Both the position numbers and the translations under genes were made by a program. The notes beneath the pieces were generated by a model that was not told the origin of the DNA, made no database searches, and worked only from the letters and a program-made list of their open reading frames with translations. Below, one piece after another: positions 9,031-19,315 of a stretch of DNA of 64,000 nt (position 1 is the first letter of the stretch; the number at the start of each line of letters is the position of its first letter). The DNA lies in NCBI GenBank assembly GCA_002787775.1, contig PCUW01000002.1, positions 60,498 through 124,497 of the forward strand, written 5' to 3'. Source of the DNA: Bdellovibrionales bacterium CG12_big_fil_rev_8_21_14_0_65_38_15 (GTDB lineage Bacteria > Bdellovibrionota > Bacteriovoracia > Bacteriovoracales > Bacteriovoracaceae).

Positions 9031-10128
9031 ATGAATAAAGAAGAGCTAACACAGATCGTTGATGGTTTGTCACATAATTTAGATCTTATGATCAACCAAA
9101 GCCCATCGTGCCTGAAAATTATTTCAGCAAATGGTGAGCTGATCATGATGAATAAGACTGGTCTCGATTTAATTGAAGCTGAGGATATGGAAAGCGTCTT
9201 TGGTGCAGATGTTTACTTAATAGTCGAAGAAAGTCATCGCGAAAAATTTAAAAAATTTAATGAAGAGATTTGTAATGGAAAGAGTGGGCGATTAACTTTT
9301 GAAATTATTGGACTTAAGGGAACACACCGATGGATGGAGACTCATGCTTCTCCCTATATGCTGCCAAATGGTAAAATTGCCCATATCTCTATCACTAACG
9401 ATATAACAGAACTAAAAATTAAAAGAGATATTGAAGAGATTATCACTGACATAAGACAGAAATATATTGAATCCTATGATAAGCCTTTCTTATTTTTTAA
9501 TGAAGTGTTGAAGAATGTTCTCAATTGTATGAAAGCTGAATTTGGATATTTGGCTGAAGTTGTTTATGACAAAGAAAAACCATATTTAAGATCTTACGCC
9601 CTTTCTAATATCTCTTGGAATACAGAAATACGTAAATATTACGAAGAAAATAAAGAAAAAGGCTTAGTTTTTGAAGACTTAGATACTTTGTATGGTGAAG
9701 TTCTTAAAACAAAAAAAGTCTTTATTAGCAATGATGCAATAAATGATAAAAAAGCGAAAGGAGTACCAGTCGGTCATCCTGCTTTAAAATCTTTTTTAAG
9801 TGTACCTTTGTTTCACGCAGGTGAATTAGTCGCAACCTTTGGGATTGCCAACAGAATCGGGGGTTTTAGTTCTGACCTTGTAGATTTTTATCAGCCTCTA
9901 ATTCAATGTATTGGGGAGCTTGTAGGACTTCTCCAGTTGCAAAAGAAAAATAATGAATCAGAAAAAAAGCTTAAAGAACTCAATAACTACCTAGATCTTG
10001 CCCTGGAGGGTTCTAATCTTGGCGTATGGGAATGGAAGATACCAGAAAATACAGTTCGATATGATAAGCGTTGGGCCGAAATGATTGGATTTAAGGTCGA
10101 AGAAATACAACATACTTTTGAATTTTGA
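9031..10128 (+). CDS. PAS-GAF-PAS sensor module, N-terminal part of interrupted hybrid histidine kinase
   Basis: 365 aa ending ...VEEIQHTFEF at TGA 10126-10128; reading frame continues in the same phase with PAS sequence QSRLHPDDVDRT. Confidence 0.8.
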   Translation: MNKEELTQIVDGLSHNLDLMINQSPSCLKIISANGELIMMNKTGLDLIEAEDMESVFGADVYLIVEESHREKFKKFNEEICNGKSGRLTFEIIGLKGTHRWMETHASPYMLPNGKIAHISITNDITELKIKRDIEEIITDIRQKYIESYDKPFLFFNEVLKNVLNCMKAEFGYLAEVVYDKEKPYLRSYALSNISWNTEIRKYYEENKEKGLVFEDLDTLYGEVLKTKKVFISNDAINDKKAKGVPVGHPALKSFLSVPLFHAGELVATFGIANRIGGFSSDLVDFYQPLIQCIGELVGLLQLQKKNNESEKKLKELNNYLDLALEGSNLGVWEWKIPENTVRYDKRWAEMIGFKVEEIQHTFEF

Positions 10129-10323
10129 CAATCAAGGCTTCATCCAGATGATGTCGATCGAACGTCTAAAGTTATTGATGATTATATTCAAGGAAAAACA
10201 AAACAATTTATTAATCCACACCGTCTAAAGCATGCAAATGGAGAATGGATCTATATTTTAGCGTCTGCTAAGTTTTCTGACTGGGGTGAAGATGGAAAGC
10301 CTATACGACTTACCGGCACCCAT

Positions 10324-11514
10324 ATGGATATTACCCAACAAAAAATTCAAGAGCTTGAGTTGATTGATGCTAGAAATAAAGCACTTCTAGCTGAAAAGGC
10401 GAAAACTTTATTTCTCGCCAATATGTCACATGAAATCAGAACTCCAATGAATGGTGTTATTGGAATGCTCGATTTATTAAATGAAACTAATCTTAATGAT
10501 GAACAGCGCGACATGATATCGACGATTCAGTATTGCGGCGACAGTTTAATGACAATCTTAAATGATATTCTTGATTTGACGAAAATCGAATCAGGAAAAC
10601 TTCATCTTGAAAATTTAGAATTTGATTTATTAAAACTTATTAGCGAAGTCATTTCTCTGTTCGATGCTGAGTGTGCGAAAAAAGGTATTACGTTGAAATT
10701 CATCAACGCGCTATCTCATCATCTCTTTATTGGTGATGTGACACGAATAAAGCAGGTTCTTATCAATCTTGTATCAAATGCGGTGAAATTTACAAGAAAA
10801 GGAAAAGTAGAAGTAGAAGTTATCGTTAACTCTAAAGCTCTTTCTCCTCAAAAGATGGAAGTTGAAATAACAGTTCGAGATACTGGGATTGGAATCTCAA
10901 AAGATGTGCAAAGAAAACTTTTTAATGACTTTATGCAAGCAGACGATTCTATAACGAGAGAGTTTGGTGGCACTGGACTGGGTCTTTCAATCTCAAAAAG
11001 ACTGGTACATTTAATGAAAGGAACAATCCATGTTTCTAGTGTTTTAGACACTGGCAGTGAATTTGTAGTTAATTTCCCTTTAAATTTAGCAAATAAACTT
11101 GATGCTAAATCTAAAATACAAGTTTTTGATGGTCGAGATCACCAATCATTGAAAATTTTAGTTGTTGAAGATAATGATATTAACTGTAAATTGATTCACG
11201 CGATGATGGATAAATTATATATCAATCATGATATTGTTCATGATGGAAAAGAAGCTGTAAGAATTATTGGAACAGACAATCCGTTAAATTACAATGTTAT
11301 CTTTATGGATCTTCAAATGCCGATAATGGATGGTTACGAAGCTTCGAAAAATATTTTTAATTATTGCCTAGTCAATTGTCCCAAAATTGTTCCTACCACA
11401 GCTAATGTTTTTGATGACGAACGTGTAAAGTGTAAGGCGTTGGGAATGTTTGATTTTCTACCAAAGCCTATAACTGTTCGTTCTTTAAGTGATCTTTTAC
11501 ATCGACTGACTTAA
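10324..11514 (+). CDS. Histidine kinase (HisKA-HATPase) plus receiver domain, C-terminal part of interrupted hybrid kinase
   Basis: H-box FLANMSHEIRTPMNGVIGML; G-boxes DTGIGIS, GGTGLGLSIS; receiver VVEDNDIN...MDLQMPIMDGYEA...KPI. Same frame as 9031..10128. Confidence 0.9.
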   Translation: MDITQQKIQELELIDARNKALLAEKAKTLFLANMSHEIRTPMNGVIGMLDLLNETNLNDEQRDMISTIQYCGDSLMTILNDILDLTKIESGKLHLENLEFDLLKLISEVISLFDAECAKKGITLKFINALSHHLFIGDVTRIKQVLINLVSNAVKFTRKGKVEVEVIVNSKALSPQKMEVEITVRDTGIGISKDVQRKLFNDFMQADDSITREFGGTGLGLSISKRLVHLMKGTIHVSSVLDTGSEFVVNFPLNLANKLDAKSKIQVFDGRDHQSLKILVVEDNDINCKLIHAMMDKLYINHDIVHDGKEAVRIIGTDNPLNYNVIFMDLQMPIMDGYEASKNIFNYCLVNCPKIVPTTANVFDDERVKCKALGMFDFLPKPITVRSLSDLLHRLT

Positions 11515-11522
11515 AAAAAAAA

Positions 11523-13769
11523 TTATTTTGAGGTTAACGTATAAACTCCATCCCATTCTGGTGGGGGAGGTAGTTCTTTAAACTCTTGACATCTTTTAAT
11601 ATAAATTTCAGATGGGTTTGTTTTCTTTCCTTTTAGTTCTGGAAAACGCTGCCATTCTAGCTCTAATGTTTCTGTAAAAATGGTGATGGCTTCATCAAAT
11701 TTTTGAGATTTATAGGCTGTAATTCCTTGCTTGAATTTATACGCCAGATCTTTGAGGTATTCTGGAGCATCTTTTTGCGTATAGAGCAGATCAAATGTTG
11801 TCACTGGAACTGATTTTCCAACCACTTTAATCGTATCAAGCTCACGATATAAGAACTCATCACCAGCCAGCTTAACTGTCTCTCCGGCAATTTGAGTAAA
11901 GATACTATATTGTTTCGCTGATTCTTCTAGACGAGCGGCGAGGTTCACAGAATCGCCCATCATGGTGTAATTCATTCGCTGAGCTGAGCCCATATTTCCA
12001 GTAACAATCTCTCCAGAATTTAGGCCAATTCTCATGCGCATCTCATGCACGATCTTGGGCCATTTTTCTCCTTCAGATGTCCATTTTTTACGAAGTTCAC
12101 CAAGAGCTACTTGCATACGATGGGCAACCATACAGCCGCGGTAGGCATGATCTTCAAGTGGCATAGGTGCACCGAAAAAGGCGATGATAGCATCACCCTC
12201 ATACTTATCAAGAGTACCTTTTTCTTCAAGCAAGATATCAGTCATGACAGTGAGGTATTCGTTTAGAAGTTCAACCAGCTGAGTGGCAGAGAGTTGCTCT
12301 GAAAAGGTTGAAAACCCTTGAATGTCAGTAAACAGCGCTGTTCTAATACCGCAGTCTCCACCAAGCTTTGGAGGCTCTCCAGAGGCATACATATCATCAA
12401 TAAGTTCAGGTGAAATATAAGTACTGAAGGCACTCTTTAAAAAGGCTTTGTCTTTATTGGCAAGATAGAAGTTTAAAAATGTTGTCCACGAATAACAAGC
12501 CACGACTGACAAGAGAATGAAGAACATCCCGACTTCATAACCATTAGGTAAGAAGTATTTAAGATCTATATAATAAACACTGGCGCAAATAATAATTAAG
12601 GCAGCAACATCTAAAAGAGCATTTTTAAAAAGCTGAACTAAAAGAATTAAGAGCGTACACACCGTCAGCATAATCCACGTTACATTCATGGACTCTGATT
12701 GTGGTTTGTAGGCTTTACCGGTTAAAAGTTGGTTAACAACGTTCATATGAGTATAAATACCAGGTGTCTGAGGATTAATTGGAGTATGTCTTAGATCGTG
12801 AGCACCATAGGCCGTCGATGCTACAAAGATAATATTATCTTTTAACGTAAAGAGCATTCTTTGATCATCATCTGGTGCATTTAAAATATCTTTGATACTG
12901 ACTCGTTGAAACTGGGATTCATCTCCAAGCCAGCTAATTTTAAGAGCGCCTTTTGAGTTCACTGGAAATTCAATATTGTTAGCGATTAATCGACTGCCGT
13001 CGCCCTCTTGGACGACTAGTTTTGTTTTTTCACCGGTGAAGGCCTCATAGATAGAAACAGAGAAGCTGGGAAAATATATATCATCAACGTTTGATACAAC
13101 AAAGTAATGTCTAAAAACGCCATCAATGTCAGCGGTAGCTTGAATATGGCCAAGAAGTGGATTCGAGTTAATGATGGTATCAATTGGCCAAACCTCTTTT
13201 GAAACATGGTGCTTGTTGAGGTTGTAGCCACCTGCGGCCTGAGAATCCATAATAAAGTTATAAAGTGAATCTGGAAGTTCCTCAAAAGAGTTCTCTTTTG
13301 GAATCTCATTTACATCCATTGAATAAGGAATGATGACGTGATGGCCTTCTTTGCTTTGAAATTCTTCAATCGATCTGGCAAGCGCTATATCTGGAGACTC
13401 TACATTACAAGCAACTTCATCTTCAGGAAAGAATACGTCGAAGGCGACAACTTTTGCGCCATAGATATTCATTTTTCTCATGAACTCGGCCCAGCGAACC
13501 CTTGTCCAAGGCCATCTTCCTATCGCTTGCAAAGATTCATCATCAATGGCGGCGAGGACAATTTTAGGCTGTTTAGCTTCTTTATCTAGAATACTCCTCA
13601 TTCGAAGGTCGTAAAAACGATCTTCGAGATAGGAGGCGTAAATTGGTGGTTTATCTACTTCAATTTGTTGGGCCGAAAGCTCTCGACTGATTTGATGCAT
13701 GACCGTCGAGAAAATACAAAAGACTAGAATTAGAAAGATACCGCCAAATTTAAGAACTTTTGAAAACAT
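11523..13769 (-). CDS. CHASE2-domain adenylate/guanylate cyclase (class III)
   Basis: 748 aa; N-terminal TM + CHASE2-like extracellular domain, TM cluster, catalytic FTDIQGFSTFSE...KYEGDAIIAFFGAP...GLNSGEIVTGNMGS...YTMMGDSVNLAARLE. Confidence 0.93.
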   Translation of the reverse strand: MFSKVLKFGGIFLILVFCIFSTVMHQISRELSAQQIEVDKPPIYASYLEDRFYDLRMRSILDKEAKQPKIVLAAIDDESLQAIGRWPWTRVRWAEFMRKMNIYGAKVVAFDVFFPEDEVACNVESPDIALARSIEEFQSKEGHHVIIPYSMDVNEIPKENSFEELPDSLYNFIMDSQAAGGYNLNKHHVSKEVWPIDTIINSNPLLGHIQATADIDGVFRHYFVVSNVDDIYFPSFSVSIYEAFTGEKTKLVVQEGDGSRLIANNIEFPVNSKGALKISWLGDESQFQRVSIKDILNAPDDDQRMLFTLKDNIIFVASTAYGAHDLRHTPINPQTPGIYTHMNVVNQLLTGKAYKPQSESMNVTWIMLTVCTLLILLVQLFKNALLDVAALIIICASVYYIDLKYFLPNGYEVGMFFILLSVVACYSWTTFLNFYLANKDKAFLKSAFSTYISPELIDDMYASGEPPKLGGDCGIRTALFTDIQGFSTFSEQLSATQLVELLNEYLTVMTDILLEEKGTLDKYEGDAIIAFFGAPMPLEDHAYRGCMVAHRMQVALGELRKKWTSEGEKWPKIVHEMRMRIGLNSGEIVTGNMGSAQRMNYTMMGDSVNLAARLEESAKQYSIFTQIAGETVKLAGDEFLYRELDTIKVVGKSVPVTTFDLLYTQKDAPEYLKDLAYKFKQGITAYKSQKFDEAITIFTETLELEWQRFPELKGKKTNPSEIYIKRCQEFKELPPPPEWDGVYTLTSK

Positions 13770-13777
13770 TAAAGCTC

Positions 13778-15361
13778 CTAATACTTAATTCTAAATCTTA
13801 TGCCTGCGACATGTTTGGTGTATTCATATCGAAGCGTATCGTTGGACATATTTTTAGTGTAGTCGTAAGTCAATTGCATTGAAACGTAGTCATTAATCTT
13901 CTTGATAAGTTTAAAAGAAGGATTAATTGTTTTTTCTGTACCACGTGTTTCAGATTGAAGTTTGGTATCTAGGATTGTTAAACCCAAACCAGCAGAAAGA
14001 GTGAAGTTAGAGATAAAATTAGGTCTTAGGTGATCAACGCGAAATAAGAACGCATTAGTTGAATTAAGTTCGGTCTCGGCACTTATAAAGTCAGCATTTA
14101 CCAAAGCAATAAATAGCGTTCCAGTAGAAGTCACAATAATTTGATCTGCAGCTAATGTTATTGTTTTGTTATTTTGTGCTTCTGTGAAGGCTTGATAATC
14201 TTTAATTTTAAATCGAAGAGTGGTATCGCCATAAGTATTAAGTTTTAGAGTTTCAAAAAAAGAGATAGTTGTTGATCGGGCAAAGAGGATCTTCTGCTTT
14301 TGTTGTAAACGATCGCGAGCAATATACTTATAGTCAAAGCCAACTCCAAATGTGGCTGGCTTTTCTTTGAATGTATGTTCTCTTTTAAAAACGGTACTCG
14401 CAGTAATGTCATAGGAATCATTTTGAAATACTGTTGGCTCGGATGTCTCTGCGTACTTTTTGTTATTAATCCTTAGTGATGGTTCGATTAGGTACTTTCC
14501 TTTAAAGGCTGCCAAGTATTTAGCATTAAAGGTTGAATCAAAAATATAAGATTCTTTTTGAGTTGCCGCTGCTGTTGGAACATCGGTAGCTAACGTCACA
14601 TTGTTATCGTAGTTTACTTCTTGTTGAAAACTAATGTCCCATCTTTGTTCAGGAATTAACTTTCCATTGATTAAGCGATTTGGATCAAGTCCATAACGAA
14701 CTTGAATTTCTTTAATACGTGTTTCAATTTCAGGAGCAATATCACTTTTCTCATTTGATTTTCGAGCTTGCTCCATTTGAGGAAGAACGTAAGACTCAAC
14801 CAGTCTATTAGCGTCGTCTCGTGATTCGGCCATAGAGAGTAGTACTTCTCCTAGCTGAAAGCGAGAAACTTGAACGAGGTCTTTATCTGTCTGCGGATGT
14901 TTTCCAAGTTTAATATAATAATCTCTGGCCGATTGATAATCCTCAAGAATCTGAGAGATATGGGCCATATAATAAAGTGACTCTGTTTCTTTATACTTTA
15001 ATGAATATGATTTCTTAAAAGACTGCAGGGACATTCTAAGATCACTGTTGGCATAAGAGGCTTGGCCAAATTCATACCAAATATCAGGAGCATCACTTTT
15101 TAATTGAATCGCGCGCCTTAAGGCGAGTCCTGCTTTTTCATAATTTTGTAATTTGTTATAGGCGATACCTAAAAGATAAAACTTTGTGGCAATTTGTTTT
15201 TGGTTTGGCTTAAATTTTTCAAGACTTTCAACCATCGTTTGATAAGAACCTAACTTATAATTTGTAATTGCATCAGTGAGTACATCAGCTCTTGCTGGCA
15301 GCTGAAAACAAAGACTCAGCAACATCAAGGCCAAGAATGATGGTTGTTTATTGAACGTCAT
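13778..15361 (-). CDS. TPR-repeat protein with C-terminal outer-membrane beta-barrel-like region
   Basis: 527 aa; signal peptide, tandem TPR-like repeats (LGIAYNKLQNYEKAGLALRRAIQL), then alternating beta strands ending in ...RFRIKY. Confidence 0.75.
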   Translation of the reverse strand: MTFNKQPSFLALMLLSLCFQLPARADVLTDAITNYKLGSYQTMVESLEKFKPNQKQIATKFYLLGIAYNKLQNYEKAGLALRRAIQLKSDAPDIWYEFGQASYANSDLRMSLQSFKKSYSLKYKETESLYYMAHISQILEDYQSARDYYIKLGKHPQTDKDLVQVSRFQLGEVLLSMAESRDDANRLVESYVLPQMEQARKSNEKSDIAPEIETRIKEIQVRYGLDPNRLINGKLIPEQRWDISFQQEVNYDNNVTLATDVPTAAATQKESYIFDSTFNAKYLAAFKGKYLIEPSLRINNKKYAETSEPTVFQNDSYDITASTVFKREHTFKEKPATFGVGFDYKYIARDRLQQKQKILFARSTTISFFETLKLNTYGDTTLRFKIKDYQAFTEAQNNKTITLAADQIIVTSTGTLFIALVNADFISAETELNSTNAFLFRVDHLRPNFISNFTLSAGLGLTILDTKLQSETRGTEKTINPSFKLIKKINDYVSMQLTYDYTKNMSNDTLRYEYTKHVAGIRFRIKY

Positions 15362-15450
15362 CGCAAATCCGTTTGCTATAGTAGGTTATTTTCTAATAAT
15401 CCTATATATTTTAAGATGATATGCGATTTATTACTAGGGAGAATCAGTCT

Positions 15451-16809
15451 TTATTGGACATTAAGATTAAAGTTGACCGTTGAGGTTGAGTTACTCAGTC
15501 CCAGGTCCTGGTTATCAGTAATAGTTTCTTGTGCATCTACCAATAGCTCTCCACCAGTTTCAAGTAATTGAGCTTCTTCTTGTGTTTGAGCTACAGCCAC
15601 AGTTGGACCTGCAAGCAGTGGGTTGCCAGCTGGGGCACCACCGACTGAGGCAGGGGAGCGAGCTGCTGTTTGAGTTTGAATGGCGACTTGATTCGCTGTA
15701 TTTAGCGATACCACGACAGTATCAATTGATTTTGCCGCTTCCATATTAACCACTCCTGTATTTGATAAAACACTCGAAGCACCAGTTAGAATTGGAAGAC
15801 CAGTGTTTGTATCAATCGGAGCATTCTTTGGAGGTAGTAGTAAGTTACCTGTTGCTACATCGACGACCGCACCTGCAGCTGCCGTATTTGTTATTTTCGT
15901 TGGAGCAAAACCATTTTTAACAGTGTTGGCAGCCGCAGTTGCTTTATTCACAACTGTTTGACCTGATGACTTAGCCACTTGGCTTTCAACTTTTGCTTTA
16001 TTAGAAAACTTTTGACCGTTAACCCCTGGTGGAACAATCGATTTAACTGGTTTTACAGCGGCACTAGATTCACTAGGCTCTTCTGCAGAACCAGACTGAT
16101 TTTTTTCCATATTTTCTAATTGCATTGGATTAATTTTAACTGGAATCGTTGCAGTACCAGTTTCAGGAGATGAACCAGAAAATTGTCCACGAGTCACGGT
16201 AACAGCTTGATCAGACGATACAATTCTTTCAAGTCGAGTTTGATCAAAGAGATCAGCAGATTTACCAAAAGAGGTAAGGGACGCCATCGCAACAGCACCT
16301 TCAAAAGTTACTAGAGATGTAAAGTCATTAGACGGATTATAGTCAACTTGAAAATCTGTACCACGAACACCCATGGCTGCTGTTTTTGTTTTAATGAATA
16401 GTTTGGATTTATCTTTCTTATCCATTTCCATATAGTTCTTGGAAACTTTTGATCTAAGCTGACCCTTTACAAGGGTCACAATTCCAGGATCGTTCTCTGG
16501 GAACTTATCAATTTTCATTTGAGAATTTGGACCTAAATTCATTTGAGATTTATCGATGAAAAGAAGTTTTACGAAACTTTTATCAGCTGTTTTAACCTGA
16601 GTTCCTTCTTTGAACCACATGCCCTGTTTCGCTTCAACGACTTTGCCATCAGGCATTTGTGCCATGGCCTTGCCTCTTACAACAATCGCCTTTGCAACGT
16701 CACCAGCGCCAGCAAAGGCGAAAGATGACATTGAGATCAATACAGATAGAAGAATTTTAAGCATCATAGTTGTAGTCCTTAAACTTAATTCACTTAAGGT
16801 TATCGACAT
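15451..16809 (-). CDS. FecR domain protein
   Basis: 452 aa; signal peptide, FecR-like VRGKAMAQMPDGKVVEAKQGMWFKEGTQVKTADKSFVKLLFIDKSQMNLGPNSQMKI...GVRGTDFQVDY. Confidence 0.85.
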   Translation of the reverse strand: MSITLSELSLRTTTMMLKILLSVLISMSSFAFAGAGDVAKAIVVRGKAMAQMPDGKVVEAKQGMWFKEGTQVKTADKSFVKLLFIDKSQMNLGPNSQMKIDKFPENDPGIVTLVKGQLRSKVSKNYMEMDKKDKSKLFIKTKTAAMGVRGTDFQVDYNPSNDFTSLVTFEGAVAMASLTSFGKSADLFDQTRLERIVSSDQAVTVTRGQFSGSSPETGTATIPVKINPMQLENMEKNQSGSAEEPSESSAAVKPVKSIVPPGVNGQKFSNKAKVESQVAKSSGQTVVNKATAAANTVKNGFAPTKITNTAAAGAVVDVATGNLLLPPKNAPIDTNTGLPILTGASSVLSNTGVVNMEAAKSIDTVVVSLNTANQVAIQTQTAARSPASVGGAPAGNPLLAGPTVAVAQTQEEAQLLETGGELLVDAQETITDNQDLGLSNSTSTVNFNLNVQ

Positions 16810-16915
16810 TTTAGAGTCGAACTTGATGAAATAGGCTAAGTCCTAGAAAAGACGTAAAATGGGGTTTTTCTTTTTTAAAAACCGACAACTTTTGTTGCTT
16901 TGGTTGGCTAAGTGA

Positions 16916-17593
16916 TTAAAAGAACACGATTCCAAAGTTAATCATAAAGATGGAGGTGTAGATATTAGTTCGGACCTTATCGGTGTTTAGAGTTTCAACA
17001 TTTTTGAAGTCTGAATTATCTAGTAAAGCGATCTCATAGGCGGTCTGATACGAATATAAAAACTCGATAAAGGTAGGTTTTAAGTATTTAGTCGCTAAAC
17101 CTTCTTCAAATCCAAGAGCAACCAGCCAGCCTCGTGATGTATAGGAGTAGCGGTACTCTTCTTTGTATGCCCCACTTTCGATCGTAAAGTCCTCGAGCTT
17201 AAAGGTATTTAAGGACCAAACGGGGCCGACGGACAAATAGCATTTCCAATTTCCATTTTCTTTCACATCGAAGTAGTAGCGAGCTGTTGGAGCAAAGTTG
17301 ACGTGATTAAAACTACCTTCACCTTGCACTCGAGTATTACCAATTTGGTAAGTCAGTTTTTCCATTTCACCGAAAGCGATGAAAGAAGTGAGGTTAAATT
17401 CCCAGCGCTTAAATTTATAGCCAAAGTTTGTATTAAAACCAATCCCCAGAGCATTGTCTTGGCTGTGATCAATATACTTAAGATGACTAAAAGCCGTCGA
17501 GAAGCCACCTTTTAAAGCGAACTCATTTTCGTAAGCAAAAACAAACGTTGAGTTCAATAGCGTTAGAATAAAGAGTAGAAGTTTAGAATTCAT
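16916..17593 (-). CDS. Outer-membrane beta-barrel-like protein
   Basis: 225 aa; signal peptide, amphipathic strands, terminal aromatic ...NFGIVFF. Confidence 0.55.
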   Translation of the reverse strand: MNSKLLLFILTLLNSTFVFAYENEFALKGGFSTAFSHLKYIDHSQDNALGIGFNTNFGYKFKRWEFNLTSFIAFGEMEKLTYQIGNTRVQGEGSFNHVNFAPTARYYFDVKENGNWKCYLSVGPVWSLNTFKLEDFTIESGAYKEEYRYSYTSRGWLVALGFEEGLATKYLKPTFIEFLYSYQTAYEIALLDNSDFKNVETLNTDKVRTNIYTSIFMINFGIVFF

Positions 17594-18227
17594 AAATGAA
17601 TGTCACTCCCGCCCCGCCCTTACCATCAAGGCTTGGAACTGTTCTAACTTTACCTTCAAAAAATCCAAACATCGTTGAAGGGTTTAATGTGTGGCCTAAA
17701 AATTTTGCTATTGGATGATTTGTATTAAGCAGCCAAAGGCTGAGGTTCTCAATACCATAACCTAAAATACTGCCTAGAATCGGTGTCTGATAGAGGTCTT
17801 GAATACTGGCAGGCTCTGTATAAACTTCGACCGTGAATTCAAACAACGTACTTGAAATAAAAGTCAGTCCAACAGAATCGATTCGGTTGTAACCATTGGC
17901 TCGGTAGTAAAGATAAAGTTGGCTACCTGAAATAGGGTGAACTAACCAATTCCAAAAAGGAGTGTCACGATCAAAAACTACCTCTCCAAAATTATTGCCA
18001 TAATTTTTAAAGCTTCCATTGTCTTTAAAAACTGTAGGCTGAGTCAAAGGGTAGAGCGCCCATGAGGCAGCGTAAATAATCCCTAAATGTTTCCATGTTT
18101 CTGATTTTTCGTGATTTCTATCGATATACTCGTAATGCCACATAGCGTCACGTGTTGGATTACTTTCTTCTCCATGGATAAATCCACTGAAAAGAGAAAA
18201 AACAATCAAAATGCTGATCTTAAGCAT
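17583..18227 (-). CDS. DUF3943-like exported protein
   Basis: Internal ATG at 18227 (MLKISILIVFSLFSGFIHGEE) gives a proper signal peptide; body WNWLVHPISGSQLYLYYRANGYNRIDSVGLTFISSTLFEFTVEVYTEPASIQDLYQTPILGSILGYGIE. The 18383 start in the ORF track would overlap hemF. Confidence 0.6.
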   Translation of the reverse strand: MLKISILIVFSLFSGFIHGEESNPTRDAMWHYEYIDRNHEKSETWKHLGIIYAASWALYPLTQPTVFKDNGSFKNYGNNFGEVVFDRDTPFWNWLVHPISGSQLYLYYRANGYNRIDSVGLTFISSTLFEFTVEVYTEPASIQDLYQTPILGSILGYGIENLSLWLLNTNHPIAKFLGHTLNPSTMFGFFEGKVRTVPSLDGKGGAGVTFIYEF

Positions 18228-18293
18228 GGTTCTATTCAACTGTATTAAGTATAAAAGTAATCGTAGCGCAGTGAGTATCACGTCGAGGTTAAC

Positions 18294-19199
18294 ATGCCAA
18301 TAAATCAACTTGAATCTACTAAGAATGCATTTGCAGATCACGTCAAAAAACTGCAAGACGAAATAACGGCGAAGCTTAAACAATTAGACCCTGAAACTAC
18401 AATGATTGAAGATCTATGGGATCGTCTGGACCATGCAGGACAACCCGGCGGTGGCGGAAGAACTAGAGCGTTTAAAGGTCATATCATCGAAAATGGTGGT
18501 GTTAATTATAGCCAAGTCTTTGGCAAAGTTGATCCTAAGTTTGCAAGCTCCTTAGGCGGTGACAGCGATGAGATGTGGGCCAGTGGCATTTCACTCATCC
18601 TACATCCAAGAAACCCTCGAATTCCAACTGTGCATATGAACTTTAGGATGATTCAAGTTGGAACAAAGTATTGGTTTGGTGGAGGCGCAGATCTGACACC
18701 ATTTTACCCTCACGAAGATGATTTTCGTCACTTCCACGGTGTGTGGAAAGAGGCGACAACAAAATATAATCAATGGGAAGCGATGAAGAAAAAATGTGAC
18801 GAATATTTCGTCAATACTCATCGTCAAAATGAAATGAGAGGGATTGGTGGAATTTTCTTTGATCACTTCAATAGTGGTTCAATCCAAGATGATTTCAATA
18901 TGGCGTGTGATCTTTCAAATCACTTCATTTCTTCTTATTTTCCAATTGCAGGAAAACGTCTAAATGAAGAATTTACACCAGAAGATGAGGATTTCATGCT
19001 TCACAGGCGTGGACGCTACGTAGAGTTCAATCTGCTGCATGATCGTGGAACTTTATTTGGTCTTAAGACCAATGGGCGTATCGACTCTATTTTGATCTCA
19101 TTGCCAGCGCGCTGTAATTATACCTACCAATACGCGCCAAAAGCTGGTTCTGCTCACGAAAAAATGCTGGACTTTTATAGGCCAAACGAATGGGCTTGA
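18294..19199 (+). CDS. hemF: Oxygen-dependent coproporphyrinogen III oxidase
   Basis: 301 aa; GGGGRTRAFKG, WFGGGADLTPFYPHEDDFRHFH, GIGGIFFDHF, YVEFNLLHDRGTLFGL. Confidence 0.96.
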   Translation: MPINQLESTKNAFADHVKKLQDEITAKLKQLDPETTMIEDLWDRLDHAGQPGGGGRTRAFKGHIIENGGVNYSQVFGKVDPKFASSLGGDSDEMWASGISLILHPRNPRIPTVHMNFRMIQVGTKYWFGGGADLTPFYPHEDDFRHFHGVWKEATTKYNQWEAMKKKCDEYFVNTHRQNEMRGIGGIFFDHFNSGSIQDDFNMACDLSNHFISSYFPIAGKRLNEEFTPEDEDFMLHRRGRYVEFNLLHDRGTLFGLKTNGRIDSILISLPARCNYTYQYAPKAGSAHEKMLDFYRPNEWA

Positions 19200-19315
19200 G
19201 TTGTCCAACCTAAATCAAGAGTTTTGATAGAGTTTGAAATCTCAAACAATTGATCGGATGAAAAGTCCTATTGAAATTGCTAAAATGCTTACAATTACTA
19301 AACAAAGGATTAAAT

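Noticed and set aside
15531-15749. Plus-strand ORFs in the fecR gene
   Set aside because: Shadow ORFs in low-complexity coding sequence.
16863-16883. GGTTTTT...AAAAACC inverted repeat as a terminator
   Set aside because: AT-rich with A/T tracts forming the arms; weak stem and unclear direction.
17583-18383. Long form of the DUF3943-like gene starting at 18383
   Set aside because: Would overlap the divergent hemF start; internal ATG at 18227 gives a good signal peptide.
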